Below, one piece after another: positions 25,531 through 34,359 of a stretch of DNA of 64,000 bases. The position numbers were made by a program, and so were the translations under genes. The notes under the pieces were generated by a model. That model was not told the origin of the DNA, did no database searches, and saw only the letters and a program-made list of their open reading frames with translations. Origin of the DNA: Devosia sp. LC5 (GTDB lineage Bacteria; Pseudomonadota; Alphaproteobacteria; Rhizobiales; Devosiaceae); NCBI RefSeq assembly GCF_000735585.1, contig NZ_JNNO01000012.1, forward strand, positions 186,001-250,000, read 5' to 3'. Each line of letters begins with the position of its first letter. Position 1 is the stretch's first letter.

Positions 25531-25648
25531 TTGGGGCAATCGGCACGCAAAGACTTTCCCTCCGCCCGGTGCACACTACATTTTGTATGCCTTTCCATAG
25601 CGCCCGACTCTCTATAGCATTCATCGCTCTTTACCGATGGAGACGATC

Positions 25649-25972
25649 ATGGCCCACCACGTTACCGACGCCGACTTTGCCGCCGAAGTGCTGAATTCCA
25701 GCGAGCCGGTGCTGGTGGATTTCTGGGCGGAATGGTGTGGGCCCTGCAAGGCGATGGACCCGATCCTGGAACAGGTCGCGCTCGATCTGGCCGGCAAGGT
25801 CAAGATCGTCAAGCTCGACGTGGACAGCAATCCGGGCACCGTGACGCAATATCATGTGCGTGCCATGCCCACGATGATCGTGTTCAAGGATGGCCAGCCC
25901 GCCGATGTGAAAGTGGGCGCCGGCCAGTCGCGCGCGCAGCTGATCAAGTGGCTGGAGAGCCACGCCGCCTGA
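25649..25972 (+). CDS. Thioredoxin (second tandem copy)
   Basis: Also 107 residues when started at the ATG preceded by GGAGA five bases upstream; an ATG four codons earlier is less well placed. It has WCGPC, the same opening pattern (HHVTDADFAAEVLNSSEPV against [19 protein letters not shown]) and the cis-proline in AMPTMIVFKDG. It is clearly a tandem duplicate of the preceding gene, but has its own transcription unit because a terminator stands between them. Different redox partners are possible. Confidence 0.93.
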   Translation: MAHHVTDADFAAEVLNSSEPVLVDFWAEWCGPCKAMDPILEQVALDLAGKVKIVKLDVDSNPGTVTQYHVRAMPTMIVFKDGQPADVKVGAGQSRAQLIKWLESHAA

Positions 25973-26033
25973 TTGGCTGATATCAGCCGGCCTGATAGTC
26001 TCTCCTCCATAAGAAGACTTGGAGGAGAGGCCC

Positions 26034-27704
26034 GTGGCCCCTATCGATCTCGCTGCCGCCCCGTTCAACCTCGATGACGAGGCCATGGCCTGGGTTCACA
26101 CCACCCGCGATGGCCTGACCCCGCGCGACAAGCTGGCCCAGCTCTTCGTGCTGCTGGCGCGGGGCGAGCCCGGCGAGGTGCTCGAGCAATTGCGCGCCTT
26201 CAAGCCCGGCGGCATTACCCGGGTCTATTCGGGCGATCTCACGAGCGAAATGGAACTGGCCCAGGGCCTCAACGGCATTGGCGCCGTGCCCATGCTGGTC
26301 AGTGCCGATCTCGAAGGCAGCCGCATGAGCCTGCCTTTCGGCACGCCCGTGCCCAATCCGCTGGGCCTGGCGGCGGTGGACGATTTGGAAGCGACCACGG
26401 CGATTTCCACCATCATGGCGCAGGAAGCCCATGCGGTGGGGCTCAACTGGAGCTTTACCCCGGTCATCGATATCAATGCGGCCTTCCGCAGCGCCATTGT
26501 GGGCACCCGCTCCTATGGCAGCGATGTGGACCGCATCGAGCGCCACGCGCTGGCCCAGATCGCCGCGTTCCAGGCCAATGGCGTCGCCGCCACGGTCAAG
26601 CACTGGCCGGGCGAGGGCTATGACGATCGCGACCAGCATCTGGTGACCACGGTCAATCCGCTGACCATGAAGGCCTGGGAGAGCAATTTCGGCCGGCTCT
26701 ATCGCGCCGCCATCGAGGCAGGCGTGATGAGCGTGATGTCCGCCCATATCGCCTTTCCCGCCTTTGTGCGGGCGCTCGACCCCGATGCGGGCGCCGAGGC
26801 CTATCGGCCCGCGTCGTTGAGCCGGATTTTGAATGAGGACCTGCTGCGGCGCGAGCTGGGGTTCAACGGCCTGATCGTTTCCGACGCCACGCCCATGGCG
26901 GGCATGGGCGATTGGGGGCCGCGCGACACTGTCCTGCCCGAAGTGATCATTGCCGGCTGCGACGTGATCCTCTTCTCCGATGATCCCAATGCCGATCTGA
27001 TGCGGCTGGTCAAAGCCGTGGCTGACGGGCGGCTGAGTCAGGAACGGGTGGACGAGGCGGTGACGCGCGTACTGGCGCTCAAGGCCGCGCTGGGACTGCA
27101 TCGCAATCCCACCCTGCCCAGCCTTGCCTCTGCCCAGCAGGTGGTGGGCAGCCAGGCCAATCGAATGACCGCCGAAGCCGTACACAGGCGAGTGCCGACG
27201 CTGGTCAAGGATGTGGCCGGATTGCTGCCGCTGTCACCCGCCAGGCACAAGCGGGTGCTGGTATTTTCCGGCGGGGCGGTTGTTCCCTTCGTGCCCCAGC
27301 CATTGCCGCTCAGCGTGCCGGAGCGGCTGGATCGCGAGGGTTTCTCCGTCACGCTGTTCGAACCCGGCATGAGCGTGAGCCCCAAGGATTTTGACCTCGT
27401 GCTCTATCTCTTTGCTGAGGAAACCGTGCTGACGCGTAGCCGCATTTTCCTCGATTGGGTCAAGCTCACCGGCAGCGTGTTCGACGGCATGGCGCGCTAT
27501 TGGCACGACCTGCCCACGCTGATGATCAGCTTCGGCTATCCCTATTATCTCTATGACGCGCCGCGCGTGCCCACCTATGTCAACGCCTATGGCTCCAGCG
27601 AGGCGCTGCAGGCGGCAGTGGTCGAGGCACTGATGGGCCGCACGGAATTTGCCGGGACCAGCCCCGTGGACCCGTTCTGCGGCAGCGAGCAGGGTAAGTA
27701 TTGA
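26034..27704 (+). CDS. Glycoside hydrolase family 3 protein, NagZ-like
   Basis: Family 3 enzyme of 556 residues. The GTG at 26034 is the likely start, with GGAGGAG seven bases upstream. The first 345 residues form the TIM-barrel domain with KHWPGEG (residues 189-195), followed by a D-x-H pair at 200-202 as in NagZ-type beta-N-acetylglucosaminidases. The probable nucleophile is Asp284 in LIVSDATPM. An extra C-terminal domain of about 200 residues, not in short NagZ, follows. It probably acts on muropeptide or GlcNAc sugars. No signal peptide is seen. Confidence 0.85.
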   Translation: MAPIDLAAAPFNLDDEAMAWVHTTRDGLTPRDKLAQLFVLLARGEPGEVLEQLRAFKPGGITRVYSGDLTSEMELAQGLNGIGAVPMLVSADLEGSRMSLPFGTPVPNPLGLAAVDDLEATTAISTIMAQEAHAVGLNWSFTPVIDINAAFRSAIVGTRSYGSDVDRIERHALAQIAAFQANGVAATVKHWPGEGYDDRDQHLVTTVNPLTMKAWESNFGRLYRAAIEAGVMSVMSAHIAFPAFVRALDPDAGAEAYRPASLSRILNEDLLRRELGFNGLIVSDATPMAGMGDWGPRDTVLPEVIIAGCDVILFSDDPNADLMRLVKAVADGRLSQERVDEAVTRVLALKAALGLHRNPTLPSLASAQQVVGSQANRMTAEAVHRRVPTLVKDVAGLLPLSPARHKRVLVFSGGAVVPFVPQPLPLSVPERLDREGFSVTLFEPGMSVSPKDFDLVLYLFAEETVLTRSRIFLDWVKLTGSVFDGMARYWHDLPTLMISFGYPYYLYDAPRVPTYVNAYGSSEALQAAVVEALMGRTEFAGTSPVDPFCGSEQGKY

Positions 27705-27743
27705 GGGCTTAGGCCTCCGCAGGCGGAGAGCCCCGATCCAGTC

Positions 27744-27765
27744 CCCTCCCCCTCGAGGGGGAGGG
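27744..27765. repeat. Perfect 22-base palindrome between convergent genes
   Basis: Reads CCCTCCCCCTCGAGGGGGAGGG on both strands. It lies between the stop codons of the GH3 gene (plus) and folC (minus). It may act as a transcription block for both, although no T run follows. The core resembles the outer arms of the family 2 repeat. Confidence 0.75.
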
Positions 27766-27777
27766 AGGCAGATCGAG

Positions 27778-29070
27778 CTACTCCGGGAACGTCCCGTTCT
27801 TGAGCAGCACCTGCCCCGCCAGATACAGCGAGCCGGAGATCACCACGCGGGCATTGGGCGTGGTTGCGGCCGATTTCAGCGCGGCCTGGATCGATCTGGC
27901 GGGTGTCGCATTGAACCCGGCCTTGTTGGCCTCTTCGGCAATGTAGCCGGCGTCATGCGCATTGGTCTCGCCGGGAATGGTCAGCGTGATGATGCGCTCG
28001 GCCATGCCGGCAAAGGGCGCCAGTACCGCGCCGGGCGAGCGGGTGTTCATCATGCCCATGATCAGCACCAGGGGGGCGGGGCGCGCCCGCTCCATATCCG
28101 CCAGGGCCCGTGCGAGAGCCCGTGTGCCATGGGCATTGTGCCCGCCATCGAGCCAGAGTTCGGCCCCGGGGCCGAGCAGATCGCGCAGCCTGCCCACAAC
28201 CGGCGAAAGGCGGGCCGGCCAGCTGACATCGCCCAGCCCCTGCGCGATCGCCGACTCATCGACGGGCAGGCCGAAATGGCGAATGGCGGCGATGGCGACA
28301 CCGGCATTTTCGAACTGGTGATTGCCCACTAGCTTGGGCGGCGGCAGATCGAGCAGGCCCTTTTCGTCCTGATAGATCAGCCGGCCATCCTGGGCAAAGG
28401 CGTCGAAATCCTGCCCGCCGACAAAGGGCACCACACCCAGCTTGGCGGCGACGCGATTGATCGAGGCCAGACCCTCATCAGCCTGACGGGCGACCACGGC
28501 AAGCGAACCGCGCTTCATGATATTGGCCTTTTCGACCGCAATCTTGCCGATCGTATTGCCCAGGAACGCCATGTGATCGAGATCGACCGGGGTGATGATA
28601 ATGCCCAGCGGGTGCTCGACCACATTGGTCGTGTCATAGGTGCCACCCAGACCCACTTCGAGCAGCAGGTAATCGGCCTTGATCTCGGAGAACAGCACGA
28701 AGGCGGCGGCCGTGGTCACCTCAAAATAGGTGATGGGCTGGCCGGCATTGACCTGTTCGACCCGCTCCAGCACTTCATTGAGCCGGCGGGTGGAGACCAG
28801 CTTGCCGGCTAGGCGGATGCGCTCGTTGAAGCGCACCAGATGGGGCGAGGTATAGACGTGCACCGACTTGCCCGCCGCTTCCAGCATGGCCCGCAGATAG
28901 GCGATGGTCGAACCCTTGCCATTGGTGCCGGCGACATGGATGACGGGCGGCATACGGTGATCGGGGCGGCCGAGTTCGTCCAACAGCCGATTGAGCCGCT
29001 CCAGGCTGAGATCGATCAGCTTGGGATGCAACACCGAAAGGCGCTTGAGGATGGCGTCGGTACGGGACAT
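27778..29070 (-). CDS. folC: Bifunctional dihydrofolate synthase/folylpolyglutamate synthase
   Basis: Mur-ligase fold ATP-dependent enzyme of 430 residues that adds glutamate to dihydropteroate and to folates. The P-loop is HVAGTNGKGSTIAYL near residues 44-58. The Mur-ligase central domain has VEKANIMKRGS, and LWLDGGHNAHGTRAL marks the C-terminal domain. It follows accD (and queF) on the minus strand, the conserved accD-folC order, and faces the thioredoxin/GH3 genes. Confidence 0.95.
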   Translation of the reverse strand: MSRTDAILKRLSVLHPKLIDLSLERLNRLLDELGRPDHRMPPVIHVAGTNGKGSTIAYLRAMLEAAGKSVHVYTSPHLVRFNERIRLAGKLVSTRRLNEVLERVEQVNAGQPITYFEVTTAAAFVLFSEIKADYLLLEVGLGGTYDTTNVVEHPLGIIITPVDLDHMAFLGNTIGKIAVEKANIMKRGSLAVVARQADEGLASINRVAAKLGVVPFVGGQDFDAFAQDGRLIYQDEKGLLDLPPPKLVGNHQFENAGVAIAAIRHFGLPVDESAIAQGLGDVSWPARLSPVVGRLRDLLGPGAELWLDGGHNAHGTRALARALADMERARPAPLVLIMGMMNTRSPGAVLAPFAGMAERIITLTIPGETNAHDAGYIAEEANKAGFNATPARSIQAALKSAATTPNARVVISGSLYLAGQVLLKNGTFPE

Positions 29071-29150
29071 GGGGGCGGACTCAATTGCAGCACGGGATCG
29101 GCCGGGCCGGTTTACAATGGGTCGGATGCCGCCTCAAGGGCGGCGTGGTC

Positions 29151-29609
29151 CTAGCCGCGGCCGCGATAGCTTGGCACGCCGGTATCGGGCAGCCAGATAC
29201 CCTCGGGCGGGGTGCCGGTCTGCCAGAACACATCGATGGGAATGCCGCCGCGCGGATACCAATAACCACCGATGCGCAGCCAGCGCGGATCGAGCAGGGC
29301 CACCAGCCGCCGGCCGATGGACACCGTGCAATCCTCGTGGAAAGCGCCGTGATTGCGGAACGAGGTCAGATAGAGCTTGAGCGATTTGGATTCGACCAGC
29401 CAATCGCCAGGCACGTAGTCGATGATCAGATGAGCGAAATCGGGCTGGCCGGTCACCGGACAAAGCGAGGTGAACTCGGGCGCGGTGAAGCGGGACACAT
29501 AATTGGTGTCGGCCTGCGGATTGGGCACGCGCTCCAGAATGGCGGCCTCGGGCGAGGCAGGAATACCGGCATTCCGGCCGAGCTGGGTGAGATTGAGACT
29601 ATCGGACAT
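29151..29609 (-). CDS. queF: NADPH-dependent 7-cyano-7-deazaguanine reductase QueF
   Basis: Short-form QueF of 152 residues that reduces preQ0 to preQ1 for queuosine in tRNA. The catalytic cysteine is in the [14 protein letters not shown] segment, and [22 protein letters not shown] carries the conserved glutamate and histidine. The start at 29609 ([11 protein letters not shown]) fits the family; a 20-residue extension upstream does not. It is inserted between accD and folC, which are usually adjacent. No preQ1 riboswitch was recognised in its short leader. Confidence 0.95.
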   Translation of the reverse strand: MSDSLNLTQLGRNAGIPASPEAAILERVPNPQADTNYVSRFTAPEFTSLCPVTGQPDFAHLIIDYVPGDWLVESKSLKLYLTSFRNHGAFHEDCTVSIGRRLVALLDPRWLRIGGYWYPRGGIPIDVFWQTGTPPEGIWLPDTGVPSYRGRG

Positions 29610-29676
29610 CAAAGTTTCTCCTGCGGACAGGCAACACAGACCTGCGCTGGTTTTCGAATAGAGGGTCACGGCGCAT

Positions 29677-29706
29677 AAAAAAAGACCGGTCGCAATGGAC
29701 CGGCCC
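29677..29706 (-). terminator. Terminator after accD
   Basis: On the minus strand GGGCCGGTCCATTGC is followed by GACCGGTC and TTTTTTT. It lies 23 bases after the accD stop codon, so queF needs its own promoter or readthrough. Confidence 0.85.
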
Positions 29707-29728
29707 TTTCAATGCTTGAATGCCAGAA

Positions 29729-30703
29729 TTATTCGGCGTGCGCGGCGCTGGGCGCGGCCAGATCGCCGTCATCGCCTTCGGCGGCAATCGCCGCGTCGCG
29801 CAGGCTGACGGCAGGCAGGGCCGGAGCGGTGCCGGTCAAATCGGCACTGGGCTCGGCACGGGTCAGGATGCCGGCGAGTGAACCGATGGTGGACCGCAGA
29901 TTGTGGCGGTGCACGACCATGTCGACCATGCCGTGCTCATGCAGATACTCGGAGCGCTGGAATCCCTTAGGCAGTTTTTCGCGAATGGTCTGCTCGATGA
30001 TGCGGGCGCCGGCAAAGCCGATACGTGCGCCCGGCTCGGCCAGGTGCACATCGCCCAGCATGGCATAGGAGGCGGTAACGCCGCCGGTGGTGGGATCGGT
30101 AAAGACCACGAAGAAGGGCAGTCCCGCCTCGCGCAGGCGCAGCACGGCAACCGTGGTGCGCGGCATCTGCATCAGCGAAAAAATGCCTTCCTGCATGCGG
30201 GCGCCGCCGGAGGCGACGAACAGCACGAAGGGGGTCTTGCGAGTAACGGCGGTTTCGAGCCCGGTAATGATGCCCTGCCCGGCCGCCATGCCCAGCGAGC
30301 CACCGATGAAATCGAAATCCTGCACGGCGACGGTGGTGTGGCGATCATAGAGCTTGCCGGTGGCCACGATAACGCTGTCATCATAGCCGGTCTTGGCGCG
30401 GCTTTCCTTGAGGCGGTCGGTATAGCGCTTCTGGTCGCGGAATTTGAGCGGATCGACCGGCACGGCCTGCACCGGCACGAGATCATACTTACCCTCGTCA
30501 AAAAAGGTCGCCAGCCGATCGGCCGGCTTGATCTTCATGTGATAGCCCGAATTGGGCACGACCCACTGATTGGCCTCGAGATCGCGATAGAACACCATCT
30601 CGCCGGACTCAGGGTCCTTTACCCACAGATTCTCCGGCGTTTCGCGCTTGTTGGAGAGGAAGGAGCGAATTTTGGGGCGGACGAAATTGTCGATCCAGTT
30701 CAT
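29729..30703 (-). CDS. accD: Acetyl-CoA carboxylase carboxyltransferase subunit beta
   Basis: Beta subunit of the carboxyltransferase that makes malonyl-CoA for fatty acid synthesis. It has 324 residues from [15 protein letters not shown]; an upstream 16-residue extension is rejected. The crotonase-like core has the [12 protein letters not shown] oxyanion-hole region and the ATTRKTP and [12 protein letters not shown] motifs. The N-terminal zinc ribbon normally has four cysteines; here its position ([15 protein letters not shown]) has none. The gene sits downstream of trpA, the usual rhizobial order. Confidence 0.96.
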   Translation of the reverse strand: MNWIDNFVRPKIRSFLSNKRETPENLWVKDPESGEMVFYRDLEANQWVVPNSGYHMKIKPADRLATFFDEGKYDLVPVQAVPVDPLKFRDQKRYTDRLKESRAKTGYDDSVIVATGKLYDRHTTVAVQDFDFIGGSLGMAAGQGIITGLETAVTRKTPFVLFVASGGARMQEGIFSLMQMPRTTVAVLRLREAGLPFFVVFTDPTTGGVTASYAMLGDVHLAEPGARIGFAGARIIEQTIREKLPKGFQRSEYLHEHGMVDMVVHRHNLRSTIGSLAGILTRAEPSADLTGTAPALPAVSLRDAAIAAEGDDGDLAAPSAAHAE

Positions 30704-30802
30704 GGCGGCGGCCTTATCGGATGTCCTGTTGGAACAGGACGTAATGGTCAATTGTGGCGGATATTATCAGGGGTGGCGCGGCATGGCAAAAGTCAGCCTT
30801 TT

Positions 30803-31624
30803 CTAGCCCCGCGCCCGCTTCACCCCAGCGGCGAGGCTCGCCACGATATCGCGGACGGCGCTGACGGTTTTGTCGCTCGCCTTGCCATCGACCAGCGATT
30901 GTCCCACGGCATCCACCAATACGGTACCCACCACAATGCCATCGGCATGGCGGCCGATTTCGGCGGCGTCTTCGGCGGTCTTGATGCCAAAGCCCACGGC
31001 GACGGGCAGGCCGGTATGGCTCTTGATGCGCTCGACGGCCTCCCCCACTGCGCCACGCGACTTGATGGCAGCGCCGGTAATGCCGTTCATTGAGACATAA
31101 TAGACAAAGCCCGAGGTGTTCTTCAGCACGGTGGGCAGGCGCTGGTCATCGGTGGTGGGCGTGGTGAGGCGGATGAAATTGATGCCGGCCTTGAGGGCGG
31201 GAATGCAGAGTTCTTCGTCTTCTTCGGGCGGCAGGTCGACGATGATCAGGCCATCGACACCGGCATCCTTGGCAGCGGCCAGAAACTTGTCGACACCGAA
31301 AATATAGATGGGATTGTAATAGCCCATCAGCACCACCGGGGTGGTTTCGTCCTTGCGGCGGAAATCCTCGACCATGCCGAGCACGCCGCGCAGCGTCTGC
31401 CCGGCGGCAAGCGCCCGCTGGCCACCCAGCTGGATGGCAACGCCATCGGCCATGGGATCGGAAAACGGCATGCCCAATTCGATCACATCGGCACCGGCCT
31501 GCGGCAGGGCCTCGAAAATAGCTTGGCTGGTGGCCAGATCCGGATCGCCGCCCATGACGAAGGTCACCAGAGCCGGACGGTTCTGGGCCTTGAGTTCGGC
31601 AAAACGCTTTTCAATACGCGACAT
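30803..31624 (-). CDS. trpA: Tryptophan synthase alpha chain
   Basis: TIM-barrel subunit of 273 residues that cleaves indole-3-glycerol phosphate and channels indole to TrpB. Motifs: [13 protein letters not shown] (catalytic Glu and loop Asp) and [11 protein letters not shown] near the phosphate site. The start MSRIEKRF lies two bases after the trpB stop codon; a 22-residue extension inside trpB is rejected. Tight coupling with trpB fits the physical complex. Confidence 0.97.
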   Translation of the reverse strand: MSRIEKRFAELKAQNRPALVTFVMGGDPDLATSQAIFEALPQAGADVIELGMPFSDPMADGVAIQLGGQRALAAGQTLRGVLGMVEDFRRKDETTPVVLMGYYNPIYIFGVDKFLAAAKDAGVDGLIIVDLPPEEDEELCIPALKAGINFIRLTTPTTDDQRLPTVLKNTSGFVYYVSMNGITGAAIKSRGAVGEAVERIKSHTGLPVAVGFGIKTAEDAAEIGRHADGIVVGTVLVDAVGQSLVDGKASDKTVSAVRDIVASLAAGVKRARG

Positions 31625-31626
31625 GG

Positions 31627-32844
31627 CTAGAGCAGTCCCAGATAATTGCCGACGCTTTCGACATCCTTGTCGCCGCGCCCGGAGAGGCACAACACTACGG
31701 ATTGGTCCTTGCCCATAGTGGGGGCGAGCTTGATGACTTCGGCCAGGCCATGCGCGGATTCGAGCGCGGGGATGATGCCTTCCATGCGCGTGCAGAGCTG
31801 GAAGGCGGCGAGCGCTTCATTGTCGGTAATGGGCACATAAGTGACGCGCTTGGTGTCGTGCAGGAACGAGTGTTCCGGGCCGACGCCGGGGTAATCAAGA
31901 CCGGCCGAAATGGAATGGCCTTCCAGAATCTGGCCGTCCTTGTCCTGCAGCAGATAGGTGCGGTTGCCATGCAGCACGCCGGGCGAACCGCCGGTCATGG
32001 AAGCGGCGTGGCCGTTTTCGACATCGACGCCATGTCCGCCCGCTTCGGCGCCATAGATGGCGACTTCGGGGTTATCGAGAAAGGCATGGAAAGTGCCGAT
32101 GGCATTGGAACCACCGCCGACACAGGCAACGATCGCGTCGGGCAGCTTGCCCTCGGCTGCCTGGAATTGTTCCTTGAGCTCGGTGCCGATGACCGATTGG
32201 AAATCGCGCACCATTTCGGGATAGGGATGCGGGCCGGCGGCGGTGCCGATCAGGTAATAGGTGGTGTCGACATTGGTGACCCAGTCGCGCAGCGCCTCGT
32301 TCATGGCGTCCTTGAGCGTGCCGGCGCCGGCGGTGACGGGGCGCACTTCGGCGCCCAGCATTTTCATGCGCAGCACATTGGGCTTTTGCCGCTCGACGTC
32401 GGTCGCGCCCATGAAAATGGTGCAGGGCAGATCGAATTTGGCGCAGACCGTGGCCGTCGCCACGCCATGCTGGCCGGCGCCGGTTTCGGCGATGATGCGG
32501 GTCTTGCCCATGCGCTTGGCCAGCAGGATCTGGCCCAGGCAATTATTGATCTTGTGGCTGCCGGTATGATTGAGCTCTTCGCGCTTGAACCAGACCTTGG
32601 CGCCGCCCAGATGCTCGGTGAGGCGCTTGGCGAAATAAAGCGGGCTGGGGCGGCCGGTATAATGGACCGCCAGGTCCTTGAGCTCGGCCTGGTAGGCGGG
32701 ATCGGTCTTGGCGGCACGATAGTGCTGCTCCAGATCAAGGATCAGCGGCATCAGGGTTTCGGCGACGAAGCGGCCGCCATAGAGCCCGAAACGGCCGTGC
32801 TCGTCCGGGCCGTTGCGCAGGGAATTGATGCCGGTGTTATCCAA
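31627..32844 (-). CDS. trpB: Tryptophan synthase beta chain
   Basis: PLP enzyme of 405 residues that condenses indole with serine. The PLP lysine is in [11 protein letters not shown], and the phosphate-binding glycine loop is [12 protein letters not shown]. It lies between trpF (139 bases upstream, with a palindromic repeat in the gap) and trpA. The repeat could uncouple trpBA from trpF. Confidence 0.97.
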   Translation of the reverse strand: MDNTGINSLRNGPDEHGRFGLYGGRFVAETLMPLILDLEQHYRAAKTDPAYQAELKDLAVHYTGRPSPLYFAKRLTEHLGGAKVWFKREELNHTGSHKINNCLGQILLAKRMGKTRIIAETGAGQHGVATATVCAKFDLPCTIFMGATDVERQKPNVLRMKMLGAEVRPVTAGAGTLKDAMNEALRDWVTNVDTTYYLIGTAAGPHPYPEMVRDFQSVIGTELKEQFQAAEGKLPDAIVACVGGGSNAIGTFHAFLDNPEVAIYGAEAGGHGVDVENGHAASMTGGSPGVLHGNRTYLLQDKDGQILEGHSISAGLDYPGVGPEHSFLHDTKRVTYVPITDNEALAAFQLCTRMEGIIPALESAHGLAEVIKLAPTMGKDQSVVLCLSGRGDKDVESVGNYLGLL

Positions 32845-32874
32845 TCGCCAGTCCTCTTACAAAGTCCAGGAAAG

Positions 32875-32950
32875 GACCTCATCCTGAGCTCGTCGAAGGA
32901 CGGGGTCCGGTGCGCCCGGCCTCGTGGTTCGACAGGCTCACCATGAGGTG
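32875..32950. repeat. Palindromic intergenic repeat, family 1, copy c
   Basis: Arms GGACCTCATCCTGAGCTCG ... and ... TTCGACAGGCTCACCATGAGG lie in inverted orientation. It is inside the trpF-trpB gap, i.e. within an operon rather than at an operon end. Confidence 0.85.
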
Positions 32951-32983
32951 TCAATAAGCTGGGGTGCCTGGCAAATGCAACCG

Positions 32984-33643
32984 CTAACCGGCTGCCCGCG
33001 CGTTTCGAATGAACGCTTCGATCAGCCGCTTGTCCTTGACGCCGGGCGCGGATTCGACTCCGGAGGACACATCGACCCCAAAAGGGCGCACGGTCAGAAC
33101 AGCGTCGGCCACGGTTTGCGGCGTCAGGCCACCCGAAAGCATGAAGGGGATGGACGGGTCAAGCGCCTTGAGCAGCGACCAGTCGAAGGTTTCGCCCAAT
33201 CCACCGGGCCGATCCGCGCCTTTGGGCGGCTTTGCATCGAGCAGGATGCGGTCGGCGACCTCGACGAAATCAGCCACATGCGCCACGTCCTCGGCCGAGC
33301 CGATGGGCAGGACCTTCATGATTTCCACCCCGGCCTCAGCGCGGATGGCCTCGACGCGATGTGGTGTTTCGGGGCCGTGCAACTGGATCCAGTCCGGTCC
33401 GAGCGCGGCAATCTCGGCCACGCTGGAATTGTCTGGGTTGACCAGCACGACGCAGGTCTGGATCCGGCCGCGCGCCTGGGAAATCAGCGTGCCGATCTGC
33501 TCGATATTGGCGTGGCGGGGCGAACGCGGGAAATGCATGAAGCCCACCATGTCAGCGCCGGCCGCTATGGTGACGTCCAGCATTTCGGGGGTCTTGATGC
33601 CGCAGATTTTGATGATCAGGGGGTCGGCCATGGGGTCGCTCAA
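32984..33643 (-). CDS. trpF: Phosphoribosylanthranilate isomerase
   Basis: TIM-barrel isomerase of 219 residues in tryptophan synthesis. The catalytic cysteine is in IKICGIKT near the N-terminus and the catalytic aspartate is in VSSGVESAPGVKD (GVDVSSGVE motif). Two starts are possible: the TTG at 33643, overlapping the lapA stop as TTGA with GGAG five bases upstream, or the ATG at 33631 with no good ribosome site. I prefer the TTG, on ribosome-site evidence only. Confidence 0.94.
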   Translation of the reverse strand: MSDPMADPLIIKICGIKTPEMLDVTIAAGADMVGFMHFPRSPRHANIEQIGTLISQARGRIQTCVVLVNPDNSSVAEIAALGPDWIQLHGPETPHRVEAIRAEAGVEIMKVLPIGSAEDVAHVADFVEVADRILLDAKPPKGADRPGGLGETFDWSLLKALDPSIPFMLSGGLTPQTVADAVLTVRPFGVDVSSGVESAPGVKDKRLIEAFIRNARAAG

Positions 33644-34005
33644 CGGAGCTCCAAAAGGTCATCGACGTCGCTCAGCGGCCCGCCGGCTGGCGATTGGCCC
33701 TGGCTTTTACGCAGGGATTCAAGCTCGGTGTTGAGCATATGGGCCTCGCGGCGCCAATGGCGCTCGCGCTGGCGGTGCTGTCCCTGGGCAAACCAGGTGG
33801 CAATGCCGCCCAACAATACCCCCACCAGCAGCACGATATACAGCACCACGAACAGCGGCACGCCATAGCCGGGCGTCGCCAATTGCTCGACCGGCGCGAA
33901 GGGGTTGAAGTTGACGATCACGAATTGCCGGTTGGCCAGGGCAAAGACAATCAGCACCAGACAAAGCGGCACAAGGACCAGCCAGCCGACAATCTTGTTG
34001 AGCAT
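33640..34005 (-). CDS. lapA: LapA-domain membrane protein
   Basis: DUF1049/LapA family protein of 121 residues with two transmembrane segments (about residues 5-25 and 45-67) separated by NRQFVIVNFNPF, and a charged C-terminal cytosolic helix (RQRERHWRREAHMLNTEL). LapA in E. coli works with LapB in LPS assembly control, but LapB is not nearby. In rhizobia it reliably lies between ihfB and trpF, as here. Confidence 0.88.
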   Translation of the reverse strand: MLNKIVGWLVLVPLCLVLIVFALANRQFVIVNFNPFAPVEQLATPGYGVPLFVVLYIVLLVGVLLGGIATWFAQGQHRQRERHWRREAHMLNTELESLRKSQGQSPAGGPLSDVDDLLELR

Positions 34006-34039
34006 ACTCGCTTTTGCCTATTGGGAGCCGCTTGCCCCG

Positions 34040-34321
34040 TTACGAGCGGTTGAGCCGCTCGCGGATTTCCTTGCCCGCCTTGAACTGGGGCACGTATTTC
34101 TCGCCGACATCGACCTGTTCGCCGGTGCGTGGATTGCGCCCGACACGGGCCGGCCGGTTCTTGACCGAAAAGGCGCCAAAGCCGCGCAACTCAACGCGGT
34201 CACCCCGCGCCATGGCGTCCCCGATCTCGTCGAGGATGGCATTGACGATGTTTTCGATATCACGCTGGAACAGATGCGGATTTTCCGCCGCGAGCTTCTC
34301 GACGAGTTCCGACTTGATCAT
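34040..34321 (-). CDS. ihfB: Integration host factor beta subunit
   Basis: DNA-bending nucleoid protein of 93 residues, partner of IhfA. The start is [16 protein letters not shown], the beta-arm motif is [15 protein letters not shown], and it ends in [11 protein letters not shown] 21-residue N-terminal extension is possible in the frame but lies in the sppA-ihfB gap and is not conserved. The neighbours sppA upstream and lapA downstream match other Hyphomicrobiales. Confidence 0.96.
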   Translation of the reverse strand: MIKSELVEKLAAENPHLFQRDIENIVNAILDEIGDAMARGDRVELRGFGAFSVKNRPARVGRNPRTGEQVDVGEKYVPQFKAGKEIRERLNRS

Positions 34322-34359
34322 CCCTGGCTCCGGGTGCGAGACCGTTGTGCCCCGCAAGG

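Noticed and set aside
29610..29676. preQ1 riboswitch before queF
   Set aside because: The leader is short and lacks the C-rich loop and A-rich tail of the preQ1 aptamer.
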